64,000 bases of DNA from Bacillus sp. NP157 (GTDB taxonomy: Bacteria; Pseudomonadota; Gammaproteobacteria; Xanthomonadales; Rhodanobacteraceae). The stretch spans positions 3,100,001 to 3,164,000 of the forward strand of contig CP076546.1 of NCBI GenBank assembly GCA_018889975.1, in the 5' to 3' direction. The notes below the pieces were generated by a model, which was not told where the DNA came from, did not search any database, and worked only from the letters and a program-made list of their open reading frames with translations. The translations under genes were made by a program, and so were the position numbers. Below are positions 55,329 to 64,000 of the stretch, in pieces (positions within the stretch are counted from its first letter, which is position 1; the number at the start of each line of letters is the position of its first letter).

Positions 55329-55374
55329 TTGCGTCGAATATACCTGCCATGGCTAGAATTGGGTCAAGTCGTGA

Positions 55375-57252
55375 ATGGAACCACTGATGCATCCTTGTTG
55401 TCGCCTGTTTGCCATGGTGTCGTTCGCGGCGCTCGCCTCCCCCGCCCTGCATGCCACCGACTTTACGCTTGCAGACGGCGAGGTCAAAGGAACGCTGAAA
55501 ACCCGCGTGGTCGCCGGCACCGGCGTGCGCCTGAACGATCCGTCGAAACACCTGGTGGGCAAGGGTTTTCGTTCCGACGGCAAGCCCAAGGGCGGCGATG
55601 GCGCCGACACGGCCGACGACGGCAACCTGAACTACGGCAAGGGCGATGTCTACTCGAGCCTGTTCAAGGTCGTCAGCTCGGTCGACCTGCAGTACAGGAA
55701 CTTCGGGATCGCGGCCAGCGCCCGCACCTGGTACGACAACACGCTGGAAAACAAGGATGTACCACAAGGCAGTGGCGCCAGTGCCTTCGCCGCCAACCAG
55801 CCGCTCGACGACCACGGGCTGTCGAAGTCCAATCACTTTTCCGGTTTCATGTGGCTCAATGCCTATGCGTACGGCCACTTCGCCATGGGCGACGACAGCG
55901 CGCTGGACCTGCGCGTGGGCAAGCAGACGGTGAAGTGGGGCGAAGGCCTGTTCATGCAGGGCATCAACCAGGTCAATCCCACCGACTACACCACGCTGCA
56001 CCGGCCCGGCACCGATCCGCTCACCGAGGCCCAGCTACCCGTCGAAATGCTTTGGGGCAAGGTCACGTTCAACGAACACTGGAGCGCCGAAGCGTTCTGG
56101 CAATGGAAGTGGCGTCCTTCCGAGCTCGATCCCTGCGGCACGTTCTTCTCCGGCACCGACCTGGGCATCGACCCGGGCTGCGGCGGCATCGAGAGCAATG
56201 CGTACTACCCGATCAATGCCTACAGCCCCGGCGCCGGCCAGTGGCTGAGCGACGGTTACCAGTACTCGGTGGGCGGCGTCCTGCCACGCTACGACAGCAT
56301 CAAGGGCAAGAACAGCGGCCAGTACGGCGCCACGCTGCGGTACACGTTCGACCGTCCCGCGACGTACCTCGCGGCGTACTACCTGCGCTACAACTCGCGC
56401 AACCCGATCCTCGACGCCACCACCATCGATCCGGCACTGCAGGACAACAGCCTGGTGCCGATCCTCGTGGCGGCGGGTGCGCCGCTCAGCGATGCGCAGC
56501 TGTCGGCGCGCCTGTCGTCGATCCACGTTCTTTGGGAATACCCGAACGACATCCGCCTGTGGGGCATCTCCGGCAGCACCATGCTGGGCGGATGGAAGGT
56601 CGGCGGCGAACTGAGCTACACCCAGGACCTGCCCGTCCAGATCAATACGGCGGACATGTTCGCGGCCTTGACCCGCAGCGGCGGACCGATCGGCGTGCGC
56701 AACACGCTGATCGCACCCGGTGGCGTGCTCTACGGTTTCGATCGCTACGACCGCACCCAGCTCCTGCTGAATACCACGCACGCGTTCAAGGACGTGCTCG
56801 GTGCGCAAACGGCGACGCTGGCGGCCGAGGCGGTGTACAGCCATACCGACCTGCCCAGCCTGGGTGACGTGCGCTACGGCCGCGGCTTCCACTGGGGCTT
56901 CTCCACGGAGCTCAACGGCGGCGGCTGCCCCGCGGTGCAGAACCCGGCGGGGTGCCGCAATGGCGGCTTCTACACCCGTTCCGCATGGGGCTGGCGCGCC
57001 AAGGGAGCCCTTGCCTACAACGTCGGCCGCTGGACGCTCAGCCCGTCGCTCGGCCTGGGCCAGGACGTGCACGGCTACTCCGTCGACGGCCAGCTGGTCG
57101 GCGGTCGCAAGCAGGCCACCGCCGGCTTCAACGCCACCCTGGACAAGACCTGGTTCGCCAACCTCACCTACACCAACTACCTCGGCCACCAGACCTACGA
57201 CAACCTCGCCGACCACGACTTCGCAACGCTTTCGTTCGGGGCGAATTTCTAG
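55375..57252 (+). CDS. DUF1302 outer-membrane protein
   Basis: 625-residue secreted protein of the DUF1302 family, with a signal peptide ending near SPALHA and long beta-rich sequence (LKTRVVAGTGVRLNDPSKHL, LRVGKQTVKWGEGLFMQGIN, GFHWGFSTELNGGGC) ending in FATLSFGANF, a barrel-type aromatic C-terminus. The family is often paired with DUF1329 lipoproteins in hydrophobic-substrate export or uptake; no DUF1329 gene is here. ATG 55375 or the in-frame ATG 55387 could be the start. Divergent from the MHS transporter. Confidence 0.85.
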   Translation: MEPLMHPCCRLFAMVSFAALASPALHATDFTLADGEVKGTLKTRVVAGTGVRLNDPSKHLVGKGFRSDGKPKGGDGADTADDGNLNYGKGDVYSSLFKVVSSVDLQYRNFGIAASARTWYDNTLENKDVPQGSGASAFAANQPLDDHGLSKSNHFSGFMWLNAYAYGHFAMGDDSALDLRVGKQTVKWGEGLFMQGINQVNPTDYTTLHRPGTDPLTEAQLPVEMLWGKVTFNEHWSAEAFWQWKWRPSELDPCGTFFSGTDLGIDPGCGGIESNAYYPINAYSPGAGQWLSDGYQYSVGGVLPRYDSIKGKNSGQYGATLRYTFDRPATYLAAYYLRYNSRNPILDATTIDPALQDNSLVPILVAAGAPLSDAQLSARLSSIHVLWEYPNDIRLWGISGSTMLGGWKVGGELSYTQDLPVQINTADMFAALTRSGGPIGVRNTLIAPGGVLYGFDRYDRTQLLLNTTHAFKDVLGAQTATLAAEAVYSHTDLPSLGDVRYGRGFHWGFSTELNGGGCPAVQNPAGCRNGGFYTRSAWGWRAKGALAYNVGRWTLSPSLGLGQDVHGYSVDGQLVGGRKQATAGFNATLDKTWFANLTYTNYLGHQTYDNLADHDFATLSFGANF

Positions 57253-57276
57253 GCGATCCCGACGGACGTGCCGACG

Positions 57277-58047
57277 TCAACGCCTGGATGGTGCGCGGCT
57301 CGACACGTCGCTGCGGTTCAAGAACCAGACCGCGCCGATCGCCAGTGCGGCGCACACCAGTCGCAAGATATTGCTGGCAAGGCTCCAGCCGTCGGCTTCC
57401 TCGAAGACGCCCCACGCGAGATTGAGCGAGACGTGGAACACCAGTCCGCACCAGATCGTGTAGCGGTTAAATGCGTCCAACACAGCGAAGACGACGGCGC
57501 CGAGGAACGTCATGCCGAAGACCATGACGGCCTGGTCGCTACCCTGCTCGTGCATCGACAGCCAGTGGATCCAGCCGAAGGCGATGGCCTGGACCAGGCA
57601 TGCGATCCAGGCGGGCCAGCCGAGGCCGAGCCTCGGGAAGACGAAGCCGAATCCGCGATAGACGAACTCTTCGGCGAAGGGAAACAGCAGCGCGGTGAAG
57701 AGCAGCGCCTGCACATCGATGTCTTTCGCCACGCTGCCGGTCAGCGCACTGCACAGCCAGAACGGCAGCGTGCATGCCGCCACGGCCAGCGGCGCCTTCC
57801 ACCCGGGCGAAGCCACGCCGAGCAGGCGCAGCGCCGTCCCCGAACCACGCTTGCGAACCAGCAGGAACGCCAGCAAGGCGACCCCGATGGCCAGCAGGTT
57901 ATCCATGCTGGACCCGCCGAACGCGGGTAGCGGAAGCCCCGGGATATGCACCCCGATGTCATCGGCCAGCCCGCGAACGCAAAGGGCAACGAACAGCGCG
58001 GCGGTGACAGTGAGTGCGGGTAGCGCATCCCTACGCAGTGCGTGCAT
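57277..58047 (-). CDS. CPBP-family intramembrane metalloprotease
   Basis: 256 residues, about seven membrane helices. The CPBP/Abi motifs are present: FAEEFVYRGFGF (EExxxR), a histidine in IAFGWIHWLSM, and LVFHVSLNLAWG with the third metal-type histidine. Bacterial members act in membrane proteolysis or bacteriocin immunity; the substrate is unknown. The start shares one base with the stop of the HAD phosphatase (TGATG), so the two are coupled. Confidence 0.85.
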   Translation of the reverse strand: MHALRRDALPALTVTAALFVALCVRGLADDIGVHIPGLPLPAFGGSSMDNLLAIGVALLAFLLVRKRGSGTALRLLGVASPGWKAPLAVAACTLPFWLCSALTGSVAKDIDVQALLFTALLFPFAEEFVYRGFGFVFPRLGLGWPAWIACLVQAIAFGWIHWLSMHEQGSDQAVMVFGMTFLGAVVFAVLDAFNRYTIWCGLVFHVSLNLAWGVFEEADGWSLASNILRLVCAALAIGAVWFLNRSDVSSRAPSRR

Positions 58048-58823
58048 CAGGGATCCAGCAATTCGGCCACCGAACCCAGGATCTCGGCGGGGCGGAACGG
58101 GTAGCGTTCGACCTCTTCCCGCGTGGCGATGCCGCTCAGCACCAGCACCGTATGCAGGCCGGCTTCGATGCCCGCGACGACGTCGGTATCCATGCGGTCG
58201 CCGATCATCGCCGTGTTGTGCGAGTGCGCGCCCAGCTTGTTCATCGCCGAGCGGAACATCATCGGGTTGGGCTTGCCCACCACGTAGGGCTCGCGTCCCG
58301 TGCACTTGCTGATCAGGGCCGCCACGGCGCCGGTGGCCGGCAGCGGGCCTTCCGCGCTGGGGCTGGTGGCGTCGGGGTTGGTGCAGATGAAGCGCGCGCC
58401 GTTGCCGATCAGGCGGATGGCCTTGGTGATGGCCGCAAAAGAATACGTACGGGTTTCGCCCAGCACCACGTAGTCGGGCGCGGTGTCGGTCATGATGAAG
58501 CCCGCCTCGTGCATGGCCGTGGTCAGGCCCGCCTCGCCCATGACGAAGGCCGACCCACCAGGGGACTGGTCCTTCAGGAAGGACGCGGTCGCCAGCGCGG
58601 AGGTCCAGAGCTGCTCTTCCGGCACCTCGAGGCCCGAGGTGCGCAGGCGGGCGCTAAGGTCGCGCGGGGTGAAGATCGAGTTGTTCGTCAGCACGAGGAA
58701 CGGCTTGCCCTGATCGCGCCACTGGCGGATCAGCTCGGGAGCGCCCGGCAATGCCTTGTTCTCGTGGACGAGCACGCCGTCCATGTCGGTGAGCCAGCAT
58801 TCGATGTCAGTACGATCGACCAC
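58047..58823 (-). CDS. HAD-IIA (NagD-like) phosphatase
   Basis: 258-residue haloacid-dehalogenase phosphatase with motif I LTDMDGVLV (nucleophile Asp), motif II LTNNSI, a C2-type cap with MGEAGLTTAM, and motif IV MIGDRMDTDVVAG. Members dephosphorylate nucleotides, sugar phosphates or pyridoxal phosphate. The start is GTG (58823) with a perfect AAGGAG site five bases upstream; no ATG alternative with a site was seen. Coupled to the CPBP gene. Confidence 0.92.
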   Translation of the reverse strand: MVDRTDIECWLTDMDGVLVHENKALPGAPELIRQWRDQGKPFLVLTNNSIFTPRDLSARLRTSGLEVPEEQLWTSALATASFLKDQSPGGSAFVMGEAGLTTAMHEAGFIMTDTAPDYVVLGETRTYSFAAITKAIRLIGNGARFICTNPDATSPSAEGPLPATGAVAALISKCTGREPYVVGKPNPMMFRSAMNKLGAHSHNTAMIGDRMDTDVVAGIEAGLHTVLVLSGIATREEVERYPFRPAEILGSVAELLDP

Positions 58824-59002
58824 GGTCGCTCCTTGGGGAATAGATAGGCCAGGCGACCAAGCATAGCGCCATCGCCGTGCAGGGCATGGGCCTGGTGCGC
58901 CTTTTCCACGCGAAACGATGGCTGGTGTGGTAAACGTGGCGCACGCGGAGCATGAGGTATCCGCCGGGATGGCCCGCTCGACGTGGGTCGAGCAGGGGTG
59001 TC

Positions 59003-61957
59003 ATGGCAGAGGTCGCTTCACGCCAGTCCGTTCGCCTGATCCGCACGGCTGGCATCATCGTGGGTATCGCCCTGGGGCTGGTGCTGGCCGCGGCGCTGGT
59101 ACATGACCACACCCGCCGGACGGCGGCATCGCGCAGCCAGGGCCACGCCCTGGCCAGCGGCGCACAGCGCCTGCTCACTGCCCGCCTGCGCAACCTGCAG
59201 CGCGCGCTGCAGGGCGTCGCAAGGGATGTGGCGGACATCGATCGCAGTGCGCCCGATCAAGCCGCGGCGATGATCGCGCAGAACATCGCCGGCGTCAGCG
59301 CGCGCCAGGGCGAGCTCACCGACCTGATGCTGGTCGATGCCCAGGGTCACGCCCTGACCGCCGGCACGCCCGACCCGCATATCGCCGCGTGGGCGACCAC
59401 CCACGCCAGCGACCAGACCCCCATGGCCATCGGCCCGATCGCGCGGGGAAGCGACGGCCGCTGGGCCACGCCGCTGGCCGTGCCGGTCCCCTCAGGCGGG
59501 TGGGTCTTCGCCCGGCTTCGCCAGTCCGAATTCCAGGACGTCGTGGACCATGTGGACGCGGGCCGCCACGGTGTCACCGCGATCACCGACCGCTACGGCG
59601 TGATCGTCGCTCGCACCGGCGGCGCCGAAGGCGTGGTCGGCAAGCCGCTGGCGATCCTGTTCGCCCCGGCGGCGCCCGATTCGGACGTCGGCATGAGCAA
59701 GCTAGACGGCGTGCTCCGGCTGGTCGCCTCGGCCTCATGGGACGAGTTCCCCTTTGGCGTCGGCGTGGGCATCGCGACCCGCGACTACATGGGGCCCTGG
59801 TACAACCTGTTCGGCATCTGCGTCACCGTGCTCGTGCTGTATTGGGCGGGGTTTGGCTTCCTCTACCGCCGGGTGGTCCGCGCCGAGGCCGCGGAGCGAC
59901 GCCACGTCGCCGACCTCACCGACGCCACGGAGCGCTGGCGCCAGGCCCAGCAACTCGGGCACACCGGCACCTGGCGCGCTTACGCGCGACGCAACCGGCT
60001 GGTCTGGGACGCGCAGGTCGAAGCCATGCTCGGCCTCTCGGCTCGCGGCGATGGCGTCGACGACACCACGTTCTACCGGCACATCCACCGCGAAGACGTC
60101 GACCGCGCCCGCGAGGCCTTCGTCCGCGCATGGCGCAACGGCGAAACGCTCAACCTCGATTTCCGCTGGCGGCATCCCGACGGCAAGGAGCGCTGGATCT
60201 CCACCACCGGCGCCATCGTCGAAAGCAACGGCGAGAAGGCCATGACCGGCACCGTGGTCGATGCCACCGACCGCATCGAGACGCATCGCCAACTGGCCGA
60301 GGCCGAACAACGATTCCGCCTGATGTTCGAGCGCACACCCCTGCCCTCCTGGGTGTTCGACACCGAGAGCCTGGAGTTCCTGGAAGTGAACGCGGCGGCG
60401 GTGCGCAACTACGGCTACTCGCGCGCGGAGTTCCTGCGCATGGCCGTCATCGACATCCGCCCCGAATCCGAGGTCGCCCCTTTGCAGGCGGCATTGGCGA
60501 CGCACGACACCGCGATGATGATGGGCCGCACCTGGATCCATCGCCGCCGCGACGGCAGCCTCATCGACGTGCGCATCCACACCACCACGCTGGAATTCAT
60601 GGGCCACCATGCGCGACTGGTGCTGGCCGAAGACGTGACCGAACGCAGCCGGGTCGAGCGCGACCTGGCCTGGCGTGCGACGCACGACATGCTCACCGGC
60701 CTGGCCAACACCGAGGCACTGAGTGACTTCCTCGACCGCCGCTTCGGTACCCGGCGCTGGTACGAAGTGATCTACGTGCACCTGCGCGGACTGGACCTGA
60801 TCGCCGATACCTACGGCCTGGAAGCGGGTCGCACGGTACTCCAGCAGATCGGTCGCCGCTTCGAGAAGCTGGGCACCGACTTCGGCATGGCCGCGCATCG
60901 CCCCAGCGAGCGCTTCCTGCTCGCGATCATGCATCCCGAAAAACGCGACGAGGCCGTCGCCGCGCTCACGGCGGCGGTGGGTGAGCCGGTCCTGCTCGAT
61001 GGCACCTGGCATGCGCTCGACGCGGAAATCGGCGTCGCAACGCATCCGGCCGACGGCGGGAGTGCCGAACAGATCATCGCCAGCGCCTCGATGGCCGCGC
61101 ACTTCCACGGTGAAAGCACCAGCCAGCTGCGCCCGTTCAACGCGTCCATGGCCGAGCGTTCCATCGAGCGTCTGCGGATGGCCTCGCGCATCCGCCAGGC
61201 GATCGAACAGAACGAATTCATGCTGCATTTCCAGCCGATCGTCGACACGAAGACGGGCAAGGTCGAGAAACTCGAGGCGCTGCTGCGCTGGCCGATCGCC
61301 GCCGACGCATTCGTTGCTCCCGAGGACTTCATCCCGCTGACCGAAGAGACCGGCCTGATCGTGGACATCGGCCAATGGGTGTTCGAAGAGGCCGCGCGCA
61401 CCCACGTCGCGCTCGCTCGCGCGGGCCACGAGAGCCTGCCGATCGCGGTCAACGTGTCGGCCGTGCAGTTCCATCGCACCGACGTGGCGGCCGAGTTGGG
61501 CAACGCGATCCGCCGTTTCGGCCTGCCACCGGGTGCGCTCGCCATCGAGCTGACCGAGAGCAGCCTGATGGCCAATCGCCGCTCCGCCATGGCCGCGATG
61601 CATCGACTGAGCGCGCTTGGCACGCACGTATCGCTCGACGACTTCGGCACGGGCTTCTCGAGCATGTCCTACCTGCGCGACCTGCCGATCGATGCGTTGA
61701 AGATCGATCGCGTGTTCGTCAGCGACGTCTGCACCAACGAGCGTTCCGCATCGATATGTCGCGCGATCATCACGCTGGCGCACACGCTGGGCATGGTCGT
61801 GGTGGCCGAAGGCGTGGAGACCGCCGCGCAATTCGGCTGGTTGACCGGTGCAGGATGCGACTTCGTCCAGGGCTACCAGATCGCCCGGCCGATGGGCTTC
61901 GACGACCTGCTGGTGTTCCTGCACCCGTCCGACACCGGCGACGTGCACGCGCACTGA
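59003..61957 (+). CDS. Membrane PAS-GGDEF(degenerate)-EAL phosphodiesterase
   Basis: 984 residues: N-terminal helix (about 14-32), a periplasmic sensor of Cache type to about residue 255, a second helix, two PAS domains (about 310-425 and 435-555), a GGDEF-like domain in which the signature is replaced by RPSERF, and a full EAL domain (about 715-970). The EAL residues are kept: LEALLRW, NVSAVQF, ELTESSLM, DDFGTGFSS, LKIDRVF and AEGVET. It should therefore degrade c-di-GMP, with the GGDEF domain as a regulatory remnant. ATG 59003 is preceded by GAGCAGGGG; an in-frame ATG at 58952 is possible. Confidence 0.92.
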   Translation: MAEVASRQSVRLIRTAGIIVGIALGLVLAAALVHDHTRRTAASRSQGHALASGAQRLLTARLRNLQRALQGVARDVADIDRSAPDQAAAMIAQNIAGVSARQGELTDLMLVDAQGHALTAGTPDPHIAAWATTHASDQTPMAIGPIARGSDGRWATPLAVPVPSGGWVFARLRQSEFQDVVDHVDAGRHGVTAITDRYGVIVARTGGAEGVVGKPLAILFAPAAPDSDVGMSKLDGVLRLVASASWDEFPFGVGVGIATRDYMGPWYNLFGICVTVLVLYWAGFGFLYRRVVRAEAAERRHVADLTDATERWRQAQQLGHTGTWRAYARRNRLVWDAQVEAMLGLSARGDGVDDTTFYRHIHREDVDRAREAFVRAWRNGETLNLDFRWRHPDGKERWISTTGAIVESNGEKAMTGTVVDATDRIETHRQLAEAEQRFRLMFERTPLPSWVFDTESLEFLEVNAAAVRNYGYSRAEFLRMAVIDIRPESEVAPLQAALATHDTAMMMGRTWIHRRRDGSLIDVRIHTTTLEFMGHHARLVLAEDVTERSRVERDLAWRATHDMLTGLANTEALSDFLDRRFGTRRWYEVIYVHLRGLDLIADTYGLEAGRTVLQQIGRRFEKLGTDFGMAAHRPSERFLLAIMHPEKRDEAVAALTAAVGEPVLLDGTWHALDAEIGVATHPADGGSAEQIIASASMAAHFHGESTSQLRPFNASMAERSIERLRMASRIRQAIEQNEFMLHFQPIVDTKTGKVEKLEALLRWPIAADAFVAPEDFIPLTEETGLIVDIGQWVFEEAARTHVALARAGHESLPIAVNVSAVQFHRTDVAAELGNAIRRFGLPPGALAIELTESSLMANRRSAMAAMHRLSALGTHVSLDDFGTGFSSMSYLRDLPIDALKIDRVFVSDVCTNERSASICRAIITLAHTLGMVVVAEGVETAAQFGWLTGAGCDFVQGYQIARPMGFDDLLVFLHPSDTGDVHAH

Positions 61958-61968
61958 GCCTTGCCCGG

Positions 61969-63702
61969 TCAGGCCATCACCCGGTTGCGGCCCGCGCGCT
62001 TGGCGCGATAGAGCGCAACATCGGCATCGGCCAGCAGCCGTTCCAGCCGATGGCCGCTGGCCAGCGTCGAAGCCATGCCGACGCTGGCCGAATAGCGAAC
62101 GAGTTGGCCATCCATGGCCAGGGGCGTGGCATCGACGGCGGCGCGAACGCGATGCGCGATCAGCAGGGCCTGTTCGGGCAGGCACCCGGGCAGCAGCACG
62201 CCGAACTCTTCGCCGCCCAACCGGCCGAAGACGTCTTCCGTGCGCAACTCCACCTGTATGGCCGCCACGGCACGTTGCAGGACCGCGTCGCCGACCGCGT
62301 GGCCGAAGGTGTCGTTCAGACGCTTGAAGTGGTCCAGGTCGAGCAACAGCACGCTGGCTGGCAGCTTCTGCCGTTCCAGCGCATCGACGACGGCGCTGGC
62401 CCGCTCCATGAAATGCTGGTGGTTGAAGATACCGGTGAGGCCGTCGTGATACGACAGGTGGCGGTAGCGCTTCTGCGAACGGCGCACGCGCAGGAGCCAG
62501 GCGACGACCGATAGCAGGATGACCCCGAGCAGGGCCATGTAGAGGCGACTGCTTTCCACGGCGTTGTTGGCCAGGGCCTGCTCGAGCTCAAGGGTCGCCT
62601 TCTGCCGACCGAGCTTGTCGGCCTGCAGGCCCTGTAGCAACAGGCGCTGTTGCACCGCCTCGTAAGCCAGCGTACGCGCGGCCTCGTCGTCGAGGTAGGC
62701 ACGATCCTGCGCCTCGAACAGCTGGTAATACTTCAGCGCGGCATCGGCATGCCCCGCGCGCTTCTCTACGTGGTAGAGCACTTCGTAGGCATCGCGCAGG
62801 AACCGATCCATGGCACCCGCATCGAACATGGCAACGACGGCCAGCGCCTGCCTGCGCGCCTCGCCGTCGTTGTGCAGGGCTTCTTGGCATTGCGCCCGCA
62901 CCGCACCCAGCGAGATGCGTGCCGCGAAGTAGCCCGTCGCCTCGATCGACGGAGCGATCTGGTCCAGCAAGGCCAGGGACCTGGTTGGCTGCTGCTCTTC
63001 GAACAGCAGCGTGCTGCGGATCAACTGCACCATGTTATGCAGCACGGTGTCGGCGGGGCCGCTGCAGGCATCGATCGCGTGCAGGAGGCCGGGGCTGTCG
63101 GAGCGCAATGTCTTCGTGCTGTACAGCGCGGCCATTTCCAGCGCCTGCGGGCGGCAATGCGTCTCGCCCGGCGGCACCTCGGTAATCATCCGTGCGTACT
63201 GCACGGCAAGCTCCGGATGGTCGGCGAAATTCAGCGTCTGCGAGAGATTCGACAACAGGGAATAGCGCGCCTTGACGTCGTGCAGGAGCGGCAGGCCAGC
63301 GGCCGCGCGATTGGCCAGCGCGAACGCATCCTGGTAACGCCGCGTAATGGAATAGTTGGAGAGCAGCATGCCGGTGGCCCTTGCCGCCAGGACCGGATCA
63401 CCGGCGTGCTCGATGATGTCGTGCAAGGTCTTCTCAGCTTCGGGGTACTTGCCTTCGAACTGGGCTTCCCATGCGTCCATGTAACGCATGCGCCAGCGCT
63501 GGCTCGTGCTCAGCAAGGACTCCGACGCGTGGATTTCCTTCAGTAATCCGAGGAACGTCGCGTGGTCGGCAAGACAGGCGGCCTCGGCCCGGGTGATCAG
63601 GGTATCCATGCCCTCGGCCGGCCAAGCTATCGACGACATGGGGACGAGGCACAGAAGCGCCACGCAGGCCAGGCCAAGCCAACGGCGAACGAACGACCTC
63701 AC
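61969..63702 (-). CDS. Diguanylate cyclase with periplasmic TPR-like sensor
   Basis: 577 residues: signal/anchor (RSFVRRWLGLACVALLCLVP), a long helical TPR-like periplasmic region (about 35-370), a coiled segment, one membrane helix (about 400-420) and a C-terminal GGDEF domain with intact RLGGEEFGVL. The frame is open upstream, but GTG 63702 overlaps the stop of the upstream cyclase gene (GTGA) and gives the signal sequence. Predicted active; it lies back to back with the EAL protein, whose stop is 11 bp away. Confidence 0.88.
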   Translation of the reverse strand: MRSFVRRWLGLACVALLCLVPMSSIAWPAEGMDTLITRAEAACLADHATFLGLLKEIHASESLLSTSQRWRMRYMDAWEAQFEGKYPEAEKTLHDIIEHAGDPVLAARATGMLLSNYSITRRYQDAFALANRAAAGLPLLHDVKARYSLLSNLSQTLNFADHPELAVQYARMITEVPPGETHCRPQALEMAALYSTKTLRSDSPGLLHAIDACSGPADTVLHNMVQLIRSTLLFEEQQPTRSLALLDQIAPSIEATGYFAARISLGAVRAQCQEALHNDGEARRQALAVVAMFDAGAMDRFLRDAYEVLYHVEKRAGHADAALKYYQLFEAQDRAYLDDEAARTLAYEAVQQRLLLQGLQADKLGRQKATLELEQALANNAVESSRLYMALLGVILLSVVAWLLRVRRSQKRYRHLSYHDGLTGIFNHQHFMERASAVVDALERQKLPASVLLLDLDHFKRLNDTFGHAVGDAVLQRAVAAIQVELRTEDVFGRLGGEEFGVLLPGCLPEQALLIAHRVRAAVDATPLAMDGQLVRYSASVGMASTLASGHRLERLLADADVALYRAKRAGRNRVMA

Positions 63703-64000
63703 GCGCCGACGAGCCCGTCGCCCTGCAGGTCGGCAACGACCCGGTTGCGCCCGCCCCGCTTCGCCCGATAGAGCGCCGCATCGGCGTCTCGACGCAGTCG
63801 CTGCACGCCGTGGCCCGAGATCCGCGTGCTCGCCATGCCCACGCTGGTGGAGTAATGCACCGTGTGGCCGTCGACTTCGACCGGCGAGGCCTCGATCGCG
63901 GCACGCACGCAATTGGCAACCACGAGGCCATGCTCGGGTGAGCAGTTGGCGATCAGGACACCGAATTCTTCGCCACCCAGGCGGCCGAACATGTCGCCCT
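63699..64000 (-). CDS. Diguanylate cyclase, C-terminal part
   Basis: The gene enters from the right edge; about 100 C-terminal residues are seen. They hold the GGDEF core RLGGEEFGVL and a C-terminal ALYRAKRGGRNRVVAD, closely similar to the end of the downstream cyclase (ALYRAKRAGRNRVMA), which indicates a tandem duplication. The stop overlaps the next GTG start by four bases. Upstream domains are outside the window. Confidence 0.88.
   Translation of the reverse strand, partial: GDMFGRLGGEEFGVLIANCSPEHGLVVANCVRAAIEASPVEVDGHTVHYSTSVGMASTRISGHGVQRLRRDADAALYRAKRGGRNRVVADLQGDGLVGA

Noticed and set aside
59735-62185. 816-codon open frame antisense to the GGDEF-EAL gene
   Set aside because: Shadow frame; the plus-strand protein has clear PAS and EAL motifs.

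Overview
The window is about 66% GC and tightly packed. Gene content (a gallate/protocatechuate lower pathway, a XylR-controlled xylose ABC system, B12-independent MetE, TonB receptors, many c-di-GMP proteins) and repeated GTAGGAGCGCGC-type REP hairpins suggest a gammaproteobacterium of the Xanthomonadales, most likely Rhodanobacteraceae (Luteibacter/Dyella-like). This is an inference from gene content, not from a marker gene. No tRNA, rRNA, CRISPR array, prophage or replication origin was seen.

Layout. 1-5.4 kb: lower gallate/protocatechuate 4,5-cleavage genes (ligI partial, ligK/galC, galB, galD), a LysR regulator and an OprB-type porin; galD and the porin share a conserved ~50-bp operator block. 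5.5-6.5 kb: a degenerate GH15-like protein. 6.6-11.9 kb: a YdeP-type molybdopterin oxidoreductase with fdhD, convergent with moeA-mobA and an unknown 111-aa protein. 12-14.5 kb: an EF-G paralogue and a candidate small RNA. 14.6-18.2 kb: aldo/keto reductase, a MarR regulator with its SDR target, and a glycosyltransferase. 18.3-22.5 kb: cobalamin riboswitch-metE and metK. 22.6-24.4 kb: a DUF4142 protein and an intact IS3-family element. 24.4-33.7 kb: xylABFGH, divergent xylR and an aldose epimerase. 33.7-40.1 kb: an Uup-type ABC-F protein, ppc, SAH riboswitch-ahcY. 40.2-45.3 kb: small envelope proteins, metF and ilvE. 45.4-52.2 kb: a two-component system above a TonB receptor/phytase-like operon. 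52.4-53.8 kb: rimK with a RimB-type protease. 53.9-58.8 kb: MHS-family transporter, DUF1302 outer-membrane protein, CPBP protease and HAD phosphatase. 59-64 kb: an EAL phosphodiesterase with a dead GGDEF domain and two tandem diguanylate cyclases.

How the genes work together. The activated-methyl cycle is spread over four loci (metE, metK, ahcY, metF) but carries layered control: a cobalamin riboswitch on metE, an SAH riboswitch on ahcY, and a shared 30-bp palindrome at metE, metK and metF. A second motif, two tandem MetJ-box-like octamers, lies upstream of metE and between the MHS transporter and the DUF1302 gene. The xylose genes form one operon from xylA to xylH, interrupted between xylF and xylG by a REP pair with internal short repeats and closed by the IS element.
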